Below are positions 1 through 12,638 of a stretch of 64,000 bases of DNA, piece after piece. This DNA is from Cardinalis cardinalis (taxonomy: Eukaryota > Chordata > Aves > Passeriformes > Cardinalidae), in contig JACDOX010000221.1 in assembly GCA_014549065.1 (NCBI GenBank), positions 813,663 to 877,662 on the forward strand, read 5' to 3'. Numbering within the stretch: position 1 is the first letter of the stretch; each line of letters starts with the position of its first letter. The notes under the pieces are model-generated. The model searched no databases, was not told the origin of the DNA, and worked only from the letters and a program-made list of their open reading frames with translations. The position numbers were made by a program, and so were the translations under genes.

Positions 1-3000
1 TAATGAGGAGGTAGGCAAGACACAGTCCAACAAGGTGCTGAACACTTTGACCNTAAGCTAGCAAAGCACTTAAATATCTGCTTAACTTTTAACAAAAATA
101 AGTTATTTTGAATCTAATGGGGCTGTTCTGGCATTCAGACTTCAGCACCATTGTGTAAATTTGGCTGGATGAGGGACAGAGCCTTTGCAAGGCTCAGTTA
201 CTGAGAGAGCAAAAGCAGCCAGAAACACACAGGTAAGGTGGTAAAAGGCAGCACAGCTGAGTCACAGGGGAACTGGGGAGTCTCTCTATCAGGAATTAAT
301 GTCTCAGCAGTGGAATTACAGTTGCACATATCCCTGTGTTGTTGTTCCTGTGTTAGCAGGAGCAGGCAGGGTTATTCCTGCTCCAAGGTAACGTTCCATC
401 CATGGGATAAAACACCTGCAGGATCTGCAGGGATGAAGGCTTGGCCTTTGCTTCAAAATCACTGTTCAACCCGACAAGAAGGAAGGGACAAACACAGAAT
501 CAACAAATCCAGATGAATGATGGGGAGGTCATGAAGAAGAAGCTGAAAAAGTAAAAGTAATACCAAAGCTGAGCTATTGTTGCTGCGGTTCAGTTAATCA
601 GCTGATCTNTGGGATCAGCCTGGATTATTCCAGGCATTATTGGAGGAGGTGTGCTCTGAGAATCNAATAAAACACACAAGAGCTGTGATAAAACTTTAAC
701 CTGCTTTGATAATACAGTGACACTCTTCTCCACACACACCTGTAAGAAAGGCTGCCAGATCTCATCACCATTAGTTATTAATCTATTTGTTCCTCTAAAA
801 CTTTCTCATTTCCCCCTCCTTTTTCAGNAGTTTACTTTTTCTAAAGTGGAACTGATTTAAGGTAGGAAAAAAGCTGCAGCATATCAAAAAGCNAATGGGA
901 AAATAGGTAAGGAGATAATGTTTAACTGGGAAGGAAGAGTTATTTTAGAAATATTTTATATCATTTAAAAAGCACTGAGTACTATTTTATGCCTCTTCCT
1001 GAGGAATAAAAGTCATAGTTATGAGTCCGGGTGTACATATTTCAATAGAAAAGCGAGACTGCAACAGATACATAAAAATCTCTTTAAAAAGTAGCTCAAA
1101 TAGATTCTTCATGAGTAAAACACTGGCAACCTGAATTTTAGTATCATTCTCAGCATTTCAGTGGAACATTTTGTTCATCTGTAAAGTGCTACAGCAAACA
1201 GAGAATAGATCATTCCTACTCAGCCCTGTGTCATCTCAGCGGCAGCAGCTCAGCTGCCCTGGGGCTGTGCCGTCCATCACTGGGGCTGGGACATGAGGCT
1301 GGCCACCTTAGTGCCTCCAGCTCTGTCAGATTGATAGAATGTGCCTCATGCTTGGGGTTATGGCCATTTATTTGGGGAGTTTTAGCTGATCTGTGACTCG
1401 CTGCTGTGCGAACAACAAAAAATAAGATTGTTCACCATTCCAGGTTCTGTCTATACAACATTACATAATATGAGAATGAAGTATTTTTCCTTAGCAGCAC
1501 ATTGCAATACTATGGTGTGAGCCTCTTTGTATCACCCAGGACATAGACAGAGAAGAAGGTTATAAAAAGCTGCCTGAGCTGGTTTTATTTTAAGAAGCCT
1601 CCAGACCAAAGGCCTGGTCTCCGCCTTGGGCCTGGCAGGGAGGCTCCGAGAAGTCACCGGGGCTCCCCATTAAAATACTGTTAGCACAGACAAGAGTTTT
1701 GGTCTTCTTTTTAGTTCAAACGTCGTCTGGGAGAGACAAAGAAACAAAGTGCTTGGGTCAGTGGAAATTTCTGACAAAGACTTTTCTTCCTGGCACACAC
1801 AGGGACAGCCCCACCAACTGTGTGGGGTTTGTCCCCCCCGAATGACGAGGCAAAGGTCCTGATTAAAGGCCCTCGGAGCGGGGACACAAAGATGGCCCAG
1901 GACTTCAAAGCCAGCACACTGCTGGCCAGCGGGGAGGTCCCTTTCTTCCCCTCTCTCTCCTTTNAACTTCAGCTCCTGCTGGCTCTGGAGGGGCTTCTAA
2001 TTGCATTTCACAGGGCCTGAACAAAACGTGGTCTTGTCTTGCACACAGCAGCGACCCCCGAGGACGTGGAGATGATGTGAGGCTTCAGAGCAGGGACAAA
2101 AGAGATTCATCGTGCCGGCAGGCCGTGCAGAGGCAATGCTGAGGCTGCTGCAGGATCATTTGCATGTTGCCACGTTTCTGGAGGTGAGCTGGCAGGGGTG
2201 GGTTTCACAGAAGCGGTGTGGCCAGCCCCCTCCTCACAGCTTTGAACGTGGGGCATCTGCAAAGCCAAGATTTGGGGCAGGGCTTGACCTGATCTGCAGC
2301 ACCAGGGAAAGCCAAACACAGCTGAGGGTGGCTGCTGTGAACAGCAGAGCAGAGATCTCCTTTGGGCTGGAGAGGGAGAACCTCTGCCCACTGAGCCAGG
2401 TCTGCAGGTGGAGACTTTCTCTGGCAAATTGGGACCTTGACCAAAGAGAACCCAGGCTGATTTAAACAGCCTCATTGAANTTCTTCCAGTGAGTCTAGAG
2501 CTATGGAAGAGAAAGTTTGGCTGAAGCCAGGCAGATTAGTTGGAAGTACGGGGAAGTGGTTTCAGGGGNTGTGGGATGAGAAGAAAGCCTCAGGCCAGGT
2601 GTTCCACAGGCAGTGCCAGGTCAGCCAGAGATGGGGCATGATTTATATCAAGCACAGAAGTACACTGGAGCCCAGCACTTGGCCACCTCACCTTCCAAAA
2701 AACCCAAAAGAACAAAAAAGGTCTGGACTAGTGTGGATGAACCAAACACCATCTTATCCCAAAATAACACAAGTCCCAAAGTGCTATCCCTTTAATGTCT
2801 GATAGTCCCTCTTTTCCGCTTCCCTAATGAGATTGGCTTCCTCATTCTTTTCCTTTTGCATTCAAATTTCAATCTGCACTGAATTTTCCACATTACAGGA
2901 TGAACCATATATCTATTTTCCCACATTGCACAGCACTAGATCCAACACAATACATCCAAATCCCAAGAAGTGGAGTTTATGCCATGTTCCCTGTGCTGGT

Positions 3001-3179
3001 GCCAGTGGAAGCTGGTGCTGCTGAGCCTGAGCTTTCTCCATGGAAGCTCAGGAAGAGAATTAGGCCTGGAATGAGGTTAGTTAGTCACTGCTGATTCATC
3101 AGGCGTTTGAGATTTGGATTAACAACCCATTCATCCCCCAGTCCTTGTGTGCAGGCCCCTGTTTCCAACAGGAGTAGGG
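1..3179. other. Unique noncoding DNA, no gene seen
   Basis: No supported gene or recognisable mobile element. The 660-1200 part is AT-rich. The 1600-2480 part is richer in G and C, and has overlapping open frames on both strands (about 2107-2475) with no domain I recognise; this is what moderately GC-rich noncoding DNA gives by chance. An octamer motif ATTTGCAT lies at 2158-2165. Isolated n positions (for example 52, 609, 665, 827) interrupt the sequence. Confidence 0.6.
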
Positions 3180-3480
3180 GTTTTTTATTTATTTACTAAC
3201 TGACAATAGTGGAAAGCCTCATATTCACATCTGAATTATAATAAATGCATTATAAATGAGTAAGTAGGAAACAGTAAGGAAATGATGTTTTACTTTTAAA
3301 TGCTAATTATGGAGCCCTGGTGCAGTTAATGTGTAGGGTGTTCTGTCAATTTTTAATGTTTATGCCAAGTGTAGTCTTCAATTTAACATGAGCTTTTAAT
3401 CCTTTGAGTACTAAATTGCCTTTTAATGCTCGCAGCACAACATTGTGTTTGCACAAAGTCAAGACTGAAAAATGAATTTA
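3180..3480. other. AT-rich candidate conserved noncoding block
   Basis: This block is AT-rich and low in CpG. It has several homeodomain-like TTAAT/ATTTA cores (for example around 3305, 3325 and 3390), and neither tandem repetition nor any mobile element I know. That texture is common in vertebrate conserved noncoding elements near developmental genes. Conservation is inferred, since no alignment was available. Confidence 0.25.
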
Positions 3481-4598
3481 CTACAAGATATGTGCATGTA
3501 TGAAGGGGGGAGGAAGTACAAAGGACAAGATTTTTTTCTTAATGATGTTGTTGGAACTGTACAAGAGGAAGGAACTGCTTTCAGGATGTACCTGGCAATT
3601 CTTTGCAGTGGCAAGAGGCTGCTGCTGATTTAGTATCTCTGTTGAAGCATTTTCAGAGAGCTCTTTCAGATTCCAACAATTTATCCAAGAACTACACCAA
3701 AATCTTATGGTTTGCATCCACAAAGCAAACGTGGAGGAAAACATGATGGAAGGAATTACCATAGAGAGGAACCTGCACAGTCAGTAAAACAAAGNACCTA
3801 TGAAGAGAGGGAGTTTTTCAGGTGATAGAATTGTAAAGAGTAGGGTTGTTCTGGCAAAGATAAATTACATGGTGGTTTTCTGGGTTGGCTGGTTTGGTTT
3901 TGCCTTTTCAGCTGGTGTGAGGTAACAGGCCCCAGGTAGTTCCCAGCACTCAGGGTGCACCAATCAGTACCATGGCTATGGCACAGCCCCTGGGCTGAGG
4001 ATGCTCATCCCAGCCCGTCAAAGCTTTTCTTCCCACTCTGCCCCCAGAAACCTCAGCCCAGCCAGACTGGGGAACTGGCTCAGGAGCACTCTGGGGAGGG
4101 TCCATCCTCAGGGCCACCAGGACAGCCAGAGCCCTGCACACTGCCAGGGGGGCCCTGCCTGGGACTGTGTCCTCTCCTGCTGCCCCAGGAGCTCCTCTGG
4201 GATTTGCCCAAGTGGGCACAGCCCAGCCCCACTCTGCCCCTCCCTGCATGGGGGGACTTAGAGCAGCTTGTGATGCTAATCCCTGTTTATCTCCTTGCTG
4301 AACAGACTTTTTAAAATGACACTGTTCACATGCTTAAAGCTCCAAATTTGACTTTCCTTGACAGCAGCCATCTCAGGAATCCCAATGAGGTTTATTTTTG
4401 GCAGTGGAGCCTTCACAGAACAGGCTTTGCTGCGTGTACAGCTCCCAGCTCTGCAGAGGAGGAGAACTGGGCACCTGAGGATTTGGTACATCCCAGGGAT
4501 ATACCCTCAGCTTTGCGACCAGCTTAAACCCACAGGGCTAAAGCGAATTAATTAAAAACTGTCTTTGCTTTTTCTCTTCTCCTGCATTTCCACCATGC
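3481..4598. other. Unique noncoding DNA, no gene seen
   Basis: No gene or repeat is recognised. The 3950-4320 part is GC-rich and has open frames on both strands with low-complexity Pro/Ser/Gly/Leu translations, as expected of noncoding GC-rich DNA. A G run in TGCCAGGGGGGCC sits near 4143. Confidence 0.55.
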
Positions 4599-4900
4599 CT
4601 ATGATTTTGGAANGTTGGAAGGCATCTCAAAGCCCATTCAGTGCCACTCCTGCCATGGCAGGGACACCTTCCACTATCCCAGGCTGCTCCAAACCCCAAT
4701 GTCCAGCCTGGCCTTGGGCACTGCCAGGGATCCAGGGGCAGCCCCAGCTTCTCAGGGCACCCTTTGCCACCCTCACATGGAGCAATTTCTTCTTAATATC
4801 CAATTCAAACCTCTCCTTCTTCTGTTTAAAGCCATTCCACTTTGTGCTATCACTGTAAAAAGTCCCTCTCCCTCTTTCCTGTAGGCTGCAGGTATTTGAA
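4599..4900 (-). mobile_element. CR1: CR1 LINE fragment, 3' region
   Basis: Read on the minus strand, this ends in a decayed form of the CR1 3' terminus (left edge near 4600). Going right are the hallmark blocks GCCATGGCAGGGACACC (4653), the complement of GGATCCCTGGCAGTGCCC, then the older CR1 3' section containing ATATCCAATTCAAACCTCTC (4797) and AAAAAGTCCCTCTCCCTCTT. The octamer tail has largely eroded. It is truncated at its 5' end, as almost all avian CR1 copies are. No coding capacity remains. Confidence 0.85.
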
Positions 4901-5271
4901 AATATTTTTCCTTCTCTCTCATCCTAGCTTCCCACGTGTGCTAACACAGAGTTTATGCTGCCCACTCCAATAATTTGGTGTTCTGCGAAGAAGCTTCTCT
5001 TTGCTTAGCCCATCAGAGGGAACGGCAGTCAGAAAGAACCAGAAATACAAACAGGGTCAATTGTTTTATGATTAAATAATAATCTTTAAAATGTGACTGA
5101 AAAGGGAAACTTAGCCAGTGAAAGGGAGAGTTTGAGCTAATGAATTGCCACAGGTAAAGTTTAGGCATTACTTTTGAAAAAACTGCANTTGAAATTAATC
5201 TACAGGCCTTGTGCTAGAAACTCACACACTGAATTTAAGCACAGAGAGTCTTGCACATAAACCAGGCAAAG
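4901..5271. other. Unique noncoding DNA
   Basis: Nothing recognised. It is AT-rich, with an E-box CACGTG near 4935. Confidence 0.5.
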
Positions 5272-5316
5272 CACAGAATCACAGGATCATTAACATTGGA
5301 AAAGACCAGAACACCA
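5272..5316 (-). mobile_element. CR1: Very short CR1 3' end fragment
   Basis: CACAGAATCACAGGATCATT followed by ATTGGAAAAGACC matches the reverse complement of the terminal part of a CR1 subfamily (tail octamers, then the GGTCTTTTCCAACC-type block). Only about 45 bp remain, so the family call rests on this motif alone. Confidence 0.5.
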
Positions 5317-6365
5317 CTGTACTTTAAAGATTGATAACAGATAATCCATATCTTAAAGAATCAAATATATGTCCTTATTTGCTCAATAACTTTGATCTGG
5401 TGGTTTAATTNAGGCAGATAAAACTGAATTAGATGCCAGTTTTAAAAGCCTGGTCTTCAAATACTGGACTCACATTTTTTGAAGGGAGGGCCAGATCAGA
5501 ACACACAGCCAAGGAAGGCACATCCCACCCTGCAGCAGCCAAAGCCTCTGGANCATCACCCCATGCATGGCTCCAGAAGGACAGAACAGCACAGAACTGC
5601 TCCAGGCCACGTATGCCACACATGTAAATATTCCTGTATGAGGCTTAGATCTCCAGTAGGAGGGTTGGAAAAATAAACCCATCTTTTTGGATGAGATGGA
5701 TACAGGAACAGGGCTGGGGTTTGGCTGGTGGGACACTCTGGAGCCGGTGGTGGTGGCAATGGGGACAGGGACACACAGATGGGCTCAGACCTCAGCCCTG
5801 GCACACAGTTCTGCAGGTGTCTGAAGGCAGGAGCCCCACTGCCACAAACCACCTACCAAGTGTTACATTTATTAAAATAAGACAGGAATAAAGTCTTTTG
5901 TATTTGAAGCATATTTTGCTTTGCCTTACATTTCCAAGCCTCTTTTCCAAGCCTCTTCCTTANACTATTTTTTCTCCCCTCACCCAGNTTTTTTTAATCC
6001 TCCCATTCAGAGCTGAATTGTTCTCTTTTCCTTTCCATGTCATTGAGGTGAACAGTGTCTATTTTAGATCTTGTTCATTAATGTATCAAGGCATCTTACT
6101 TTGTATTACTTCCATATCTTGATGTTATCTAAAGCTCTTTATATAGTAAGAGAGAAATTACAAGGTTTATAATTTCCCTCATACATGTAACAAAAATGAT
6201 AAAGCATGAAATTGCAGAGCTGTGACTGATTTTCTATAAAAGTTCAACAATTTCCAGCAGGCTGAGCTGGGGTTGGATTTGCTCTGTGCCTTTAGGTCTT
6301 GTTGATATTCATCTGTGTGTGTATGTGAATGCCATTATAAAGTTGGATATGTGTCAAATAGGTGT
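5317..6365. other. Unique noncoding DNA with a 13-bp tandem duplication
   Basis: No gene seen. TTTCCAAGCCTCT is present twice in tandem (5931-5943 and 5944-5956), a small replication-slippage duplication. The 5880-6250 part is AT-rich. Confidence 0.55.
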
Positions 6366-6903
6366 CAGAGGAGGCCATGGAGGTGCTCCAGGGCTGGAGC
6401 CCCTCTGCTCTGGAGCCAGGCTGGAGAGCTGGGGGGGCTCACCTGGAGAGGAGAAGCTCCAGGGAGAGCTCAGAGCCCNNNNNNNNNNNNNNNNNNNNNN
6501 NNNNNNNNNNNNNNNNNNNNNNNNNNNNNNNNNNNNNNNNNNNNNNNNNNNNNNNNNNNNNNNNNNNNNNNNNNNNNNNNNNNNNNNNNNNNNNNNNNNN
6601 NNNNNNNNNNNNNNNNNNNNNNNNNNNNNNNNNNNNNNNNNNNNNNNNNNNNNNNNNNNNNNNNNNNNNNNNNNNNNNNNNNNNNNNNNNNNNNNNNNNN
6701 NNNNNNNNNNNNNNNNNNNNNNNNNNNNCAGGGTGCCCAGAGCAGCTGGGGCTGCCCCTGGATCCCTGGCAGTGCCCAAGGCCAGGCTGGACATAGGGAG
6801 CAGCCTGGGACAGTGGGAGGTGTCCCTGCCATGGCAGGGGTGGGATGGGATGAGCTTACAGTCCCTTCCAACCCAAACCAGCCTGTGACTCTGATTCTAT
6901 AAA
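6366..6903 (+). mobile_element. CR1: CR1 LINE fragment interrupted by an assembly gap
   Basis: The left part (GAGGAGGCCATGGAGGTGCT to the gap at 6479) and the right part (6729-6903, from CAGGGTGCCCAGAGCAGCTG to CCCTTCCAACCCAAACCA and a decayed GATTCTAT tail) are adjacent sections of one CR1 3' region on the plus strand. Comparison with the fuller copy at 54869-55217 shows that only about 160 bp of element should separate them, so the 250 n are a placeholder length. No coding capacity remains. Confidence 0.88.
6479..6728. other. Assembly gap (250 n)
   Basis: A run of exactly 250 n inside the CR1 copy. The round number indicates an arbitrary spacer. Open frames read across it have no meaning. 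Confidence 0.97.
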
Positions 6904-9900
6904 TAAATCACACTTGGGTAAAAATCAACATTAAACCACTAGATAAAACTCTTCTGAGAGGATGCAGCATGTCTGCAGCAGATTTGGAATTACACTGCAA
7001 TTCTGTAAAACACCAGACAGCTCCTTTATAGGTCTTTTAAGCAGATGAAAGAAGGGATTCAGTTTACCCACATCTGCAAAATCCTGCTTGGGGGAATAAA
7101 CACTCAGCAAGAAACTTCTNATTCTTTGTGCACCTGCCTAGGGCAAAAGCACCACAATACTGGCATTACTCCTGGCCTTTTGAACACATCTTGCTTTTGA
7201 CCAGGCTACAGATACAGCAGCCCTAAATTGCTGCTTGGACCTTCCTGGGGAGTCTCCAAGTCCCACACTGGGCTCTTGGAGTCATGGAAATGAAGAAAGC
7301 TCAGCACATCCAAGGATCTGGTGAGATCAGGCCAGAGTCACTCACAGAACAACAACTCAGGTTTTGGACAGAGCAGGCACAATCAGCCTCCTCAAATGTG
7401 TCACCAATGACAACAGAGCCCAACTCCTCACCTGTCTGAAGCCCAGGTGAAATGAAATCTTTCTCATTAGTAATTATTTACCCCATTTCTTCTACACTGC
7501 TGGTGTCAGACAATTACAAATGCCTTGGTAGAGCCAGGATGCCCATCCCACATGGCCAGGACACGCTGAGGTCAGCCCTGTGTCCCCCAAAGCTGCAGCA
7601 GCACAATGCCTCTGTTCCTGGGCTTGTTGGCAGGGCTCATGAGGCCTTGCAGCTCACCAGAGTCAGCCACAGAGTGGAAAGAAACATTCCAAGTGTGGGA
7701 TTTGTCCTTGAAGCCAGGTTCCTCTCCCTAAGCCAGATTTCAGGGAATACATCAGTGTCACATTGCCTTGCCTCACACCCACCTCCCAGGTGCCTTAAAT
7801 ATCCAAGTCTATTGAGTTAACTGCTCCTGTCATTCATCCCTACAGCACACTAGACAATGGTGACCCTTTAAAAGAAAAGAGTTTAAAAATAGGTGTGAAT
7901 TTAAAAGACTTAATATGAAATATAAAGTATTTGTGCCACAATGCCTACTGCTTAACTGGCCACATTTGCATTGATGAGGGTGACTTGGTCTAGAGACAGG
8001 TTTGAAACACTGGACAGCACAGCTGCTCTTGTCCAAGAGCTTCCTTGTGCCACAGCAGCTCCTGTCACACACACCCACACACCCACACACCCCCTGTGCC
8101 ATCCACCCCTGCACACTGCACAGCCGTGGCCCAGCAAGGTCACCATGGAAATGTTGGGAATTTGGCTTCACAAAGTGCCAGGGGAGCTCCAGGACTCCTG
8201 GACAAGCTGGCTGCTGTCCCACATCCTATCACACCCCTGAGGTATTCCCTTCCCTCCACTGTGGTCCAGGGGGGCTGGAAGAGCCCCAGAAAGGCTGGGA
8301 AGCCATGGGAGCCCTGCCTGGCAATGGCACACACCACTTCAGCTCCACTAGNTCACAAATCCATCCTTATTTAAATATATGCTTGTGCAAATATTTTTAG
8401 AAAGTTTCAAGCACGTACTCCAGCATGGCAGCAGCTTCCAAAAGCAGTGGATTCCACTAAATCATTCCTACTGCCCTAGTTTTAAATAAAGTATAAATAT
8501 TGTACACAAGGACTACAGCAGCACTCCAAGGCACTCCAGCACGTGGGGCTGTGCATGGCCATGATGTGTGGCCTGCTGGCACTGCTGGAGAATTGTCATC
8601 CATCAGCTTGTCTTAGTGACTAATGAGGAAACTGAAATCATGTAATGACAGGTTTTGATTTCCTTACTTTTAGACCAAATGTGGAAATCAGGTGAGCTCA
8701 GGAAAGCTACATGGCATGTGAGCTTGGAAAGGAGGTGGAAACCCAAACTCCCCTCATGCCAGTCTTGCATATAAACTGGAAGTCTGTAAGTTTCCTTAAA
8801 AATGTATAATTGAGAAATTCCAGTGTTGCTTTTTTTATATTTTTGCATTGCCTAAGAGCCTTTGCTATGAACTTGGATGCTGGGTGTCTAAAACAACGTC
8901 TCTGTCTCAGAGCTGTACATTACACACACTGAGACATTCATTGCCCAGCTGAATCCAGCCTAATGCACTGCATTTACTTCCTAAAAGCATTCAGAGGAGA
9001 AATGAAAGGGCAAACAAAATAAACCCCAACGTTACTCAGGAATTAAATACACACAGGTTTTACTACTTGACATTTTCCTTCTTTGCAATTCATAAAAAGG
9101 CAGCCAGGGAGGCAGAAGTTTCCTCACTCCTAATGATGAGTGAAGGCTGGAGTGATGCTGCAGAACTCCATGTCTGTGGTACCTGGAGTCAGCACCCTGC
9201 CTGCTCAGCTGTCACACCTCTTGTTCAGCTCTCTCCTAGGATAATCTCTCCCTGCTCAGCCCCAGATAACACAATGCACTCCCTCTTCTCCTTTCTGAGC
9301 TTATTTGCAGACGTAGCCATCCATAAGAAGCTTTAAATGCGCATTACACTCCAGGAAAAACCCCTGTGGCCCACCAAGTCGTGGGCTGGAAAACCAGTTT
9401 AGATTCGCAGAGAAGCTGGTATTAAAATCCTTGAGGACTTAGCATTCCCCTGTCATGGGTTTAAAGCCCTGTGAATAATAAAAGAACCCTGGTAATTTTG
9501 CTAAAAAATGAAATTCCATCATTTCTGCAGAATAAACAAAAACAAACCAATGCATTAGCTATGCAATACTTCTCAGCACCACAGTTTGAATGCATCATTA
9601 AAGACAGATTTTACCCATGAAAAGTGTTTTTAAAAAGTAATAAATACACAAAACTTTACATATACTTTTCATTTCATTCCTACATCCTCTCTGTGGGAGG
9701 TGGACTCAGATTAAGTTGGTATAGCCAATTCCTCCAGCTGCAGGAAGCTGGAGCCCTATTTCTTACAGCTCACGTATTGGGTGCTATGCTCNAAACTAGA
9801 TCCTACCTGCAACTGTGAAATCTGAAAGTTTAAATCTATGATATCCACTGATATTAGAAATGAAAGCAAGTAAAGAGCAGATAGAATGTAATCTCACTTT

Positions 9901-10674
9901 CATCAACATCAAGTCCATGTTCACTTTTCCAGGTCTAAGTACTCAGCAAGGACAATTCTCTGATTTTTCTCTCCTGAAAGAGCTGATTTCCTACAGGCTT
10001 CAGATGGAATCCTCTTTGCTCAAATCTAAGATGGCTTTATTAGTGACATGAGAAGCTGTTTTTGAAGAAGGAGCACATCACTAAAAAAGTGAAGATGCAA
10101 ATTCCTGTGGAGAACATCTTTGCTGGCCCAGCCTTGACAAAGAAGTGTTGCCTTGTCCCTCTTCCAGTCAAGGAACTATCCCACAGATTTGAGGAAGGAC
10201 CAAATTGCAGCTTGGTGTCCNAGCTGGTGTGGTGATGCTCTAAAGAAGGCAAAACAACCCTCACACCTGAATGCAANCTTAAGGAGGGGGAAAAGAAAGG
10301 TACCTGTGAATACCAGAACCCTCAAGGATATTAAACAAGGAAACAATAGCTACAGCCAACAAGATATGGACAAACCTCCTCCAGTGACAAAACCAGAGTT
10401 CCTAAGGCTGCTCAGCACTTTTGGTTATATCTCAAAAATCCTATAAAATAAAGGGATAGAGTCTTCTCTCTGGCTTTAAATTATAAGTGATTTCTCCTAA
10501 ATGCCAGCATTGATCTGGTGGAAATGAGAGGCACAATGTTCCACTGGGCACTGCATCCAGAAAATACAGCTCCAGTAATTCACAGAACACATGGCAGGCA
10601 TTGTCCAGGTCACTGCAGCAGGGTCAGCCTTGAAGAGACACGGAGTAACAGAGGACAGCTGTGAAATATCTGCC
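6904..10674. other. Unique noncoding DNA, no gene seen
   Basis: No supported gene or recognised mobile element. Open frames up to about 130 codons around 7450-8400 overlap on both strands and show no domain. A short CA-rich tract lies at 8066-8094. The 8590-9060 and 9440-9680 parts are AT-rich. Confidence 0.55.
8066..8094. repeat. Short (CA)n-rich microsatellite
   Basis: CACACACACCCACACACCCA-type sequence; an impure CA tract with C interruptions. Confidence 0.85.
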
Positions 10675-10770
10675 CCCACTGCACGGGCACCGNGCGCCCC
10701 GGGCAGGGCCCGGCCCCGGCGGGGCTGTCAGCGCCACCCCGGAGCCAAGGGCCCCATTCCTGGGACACAC
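10675..10770. other. Small CpG-rich patch
   Basis: About 95 bp with a cluster of CG dinucleotides (CCCGGGCAGGGCCCGGCCCC at 10698). It is too short for a CpG island, and no transcript feature is visible around it. Confidence 0.5.
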
Positions 10771-11885
10771 AGCCCCAGCAAAGGGTACTGCAAGGTCACC
10801 AAGAAAAGACAAGTCCTAAGGGGAGCATTCAGGAGCAGCTCCTCGCTGGTGGCTGCTTCCCGCTGAGGAATGTCACTCACATGGAAAGTCACGATGCCTG
10901 GAAAGGCTTCACAATCCCCATCAGGTCTTCAGCTGCTTGGCTAATCAGATATTATTACCTCCTTTGTGTTTTCTTTCCCAGCCCTCTCTCTCTCTCTCTC
11001 TCTGGCAAGGTTGCTGTAAAAGGACTCAGTAATGATTCCTATCTAAATATTTCACTTGCAACACAAAGGTCTGTATTTTGCATACTGTGGAACTTCTGTT
11101 GCTTTGTCTTTTGACAAAAAAAAATATCTCCCCAGGCTTCTTGGAATAAATACTGACAATTGTACCCAGCCTCAACAGAGCAGATTGTACATTAAATTAC
11201 ACAACANTGGATTCAAAGGCACTGATCAAAGATGGAACTTCAGCACCCCCAAATCCTGAAGGTTTGGGATCCTCCCTTTCAGGCTTGAGGCTACTCCAGA
11301 TCCTTCTGTGCCACACAGACACCCTGGCAGGACACCTGGAACCAGAGGTCAGTGCTGTGACTCCCAGTCCTGCAGGGTCACCTCTTCACTGGGGATCCCC
11401 CTCTGCACACAGAATGAAAGGAATATGTAACTTCATTTTACAAACATTTGGCCTCCTATAGACATTATCTGGCACATTCCCTTTAAATTCTTTGGGGGAA
11501 GATGCAGGTCAGTGCTAAAAGCTGTAGAAAATCTCACTTTTCATCTAACTCTTGCTTTTCTTGTAAGCAAAACACCAAGATTTCAACTTTGCCTAAAACA
11601 GAGGAGATTAAACTTTGGGCAAATTGTTATGATTCACTTTTTCTTCCCATTTCCTAAGAAGACAGACCTGGTGCCTCTAAAGTCTTCTGCAAAGGACAGA
11701 TCCCAAGGCTTTGACCCTCCTCTCCCAGACCCAAAGAGCACCTTCACCACCCAACAACCTCCCCTTGATGAGCAGCCATTCATCTCTGCAAATCCCTTAA
11801 AACAGTCCCTGGAGCAGGGGCCTGACTAATTCCTGCAGCTTCTTGGGCTGTGTGTGGGGACAGAGGCCATCAGCAGCAGCTCTGT
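10771..11885. other. Unique noncoding DNA
   Basis: No gene seen. It contains a CT microsatellite (listed separately). The 105-codon open frame at 11512-11829 has no recognisable domain. Confidence 0.5.
10984..11003. repeat. (CT)10 microsatellite
   Basis: An uninterrupted CT dinucleotide run of 20 bp. Confidence 0.95.
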
Positions 11886-12304
11886 CCTTCCACACATCCC
11901 TGCCCTTCCCCACAGCCCTGCCCTTCCCCACAGCCCTGTCCTTCCCCACAGCCCTGTCCTTCCACATAGCTTTCCACAAACCCTGCCCTTCCCCACAGCC
12001 CTGCTCCTTCCACACATCCCTGTCCTTCCCCACAACCATGCTCCTTCTCCACATCCCTGTCCTTCCCCACATCCCTGTCCTTCCACATAGCTTTCCACAA
12101 GCCCTGCTCCTTCCACACAGCCCTGCTCCTTCCACACAACCCCGCTCCTTCTCCACATCCCTGTCCTTCCCCATATCCCTGTCCTACCTCACAGCCCTGC
12201 TCCTTCCACATAGCCTTCCACAAGCCCTGCTCCTCCCACACATCCCTGTCCTTCCCCCATCCCTGTCCTTCCCCACATCCCTGTCCCTCCCCACAGCCCT
12301 GAAC
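11886..12304. repeat. C-rich minisatellite, about 18-bp unit with about 122-bp higher-order period
   Basis: About 23 tandem units of the CCCTGTCCTTCCCCACAG type (18-19 bp; variants end in ACAT or have CTGCTCCTTCCACACA). The diagnostic variant ACATAGCTTTCCACAA or ACATAGCCTTCCACAA recurs at 11964, 12085 and 12208, giving a higher-order period of 121-123 bp. All C runs are on the plus strand, so the minus strand has regular G runs. Because 18 is a multiple of three, long open frames run through both strands (11843-12376 plus; 11797-12241 minus). They encode only repeats of the unit and are not credible genes. Confidence 0.93.
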
Positions 12305-12369
12305 AAAGGCAGCATTTTCTCAGCAGGACGTGTTAGCTCGGGCATGCTGCCACGGCTTCGCAGCTTCTG

Positions 12370-12600
12370 CAGGTAACTGGATGCAGTGTAGACAAGCCTA
12401 ATGTGGTTTCATATGGAAATGAGTGGTAAATTATTAATATTAATAACATCTATAAACAACTGGTGACAACTTCAAGTGGCTTATTGTGTAATACGTACAA
12501 GGCATCTGTTCATTATCATTTACAAGACACTCCTGATACACACAACAATTTACCCGAGGATCTGGGCAGGCGTTTCCACTCTGAATTTCTGCCTCCAAGC
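12370..12600. other. AT-rich candidate conserved block between two minisatellites
   Basis: Contains TAAATTATTAATATTAATAA (12429) with a perfect ATTAATATTAAT palindrome, plus several TAAT cores. It is non-repetitive and differs sharply in composition from both flanking minisatellites. Conservation is inferred only. Confidence 0.25.
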
Positions 12601-12638
12601 CCAAGGTGCTCCCAGCTCCCAGAGTGGTGTTGGAAATG

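Noticed and set aside
6286..6902. Frames of 130-200 codons across 6.3-6.9 kb
   Set aside because: They consist mainly of n from the assembly gap and CR1 3' sequence.
11797..12376. 177-codon plus-strand frame and several minus-strand frames of 110-125 codons
   Set aside because: Translation of an 18-bp C-rich tandem repeat; low-complexity and open on both strands.
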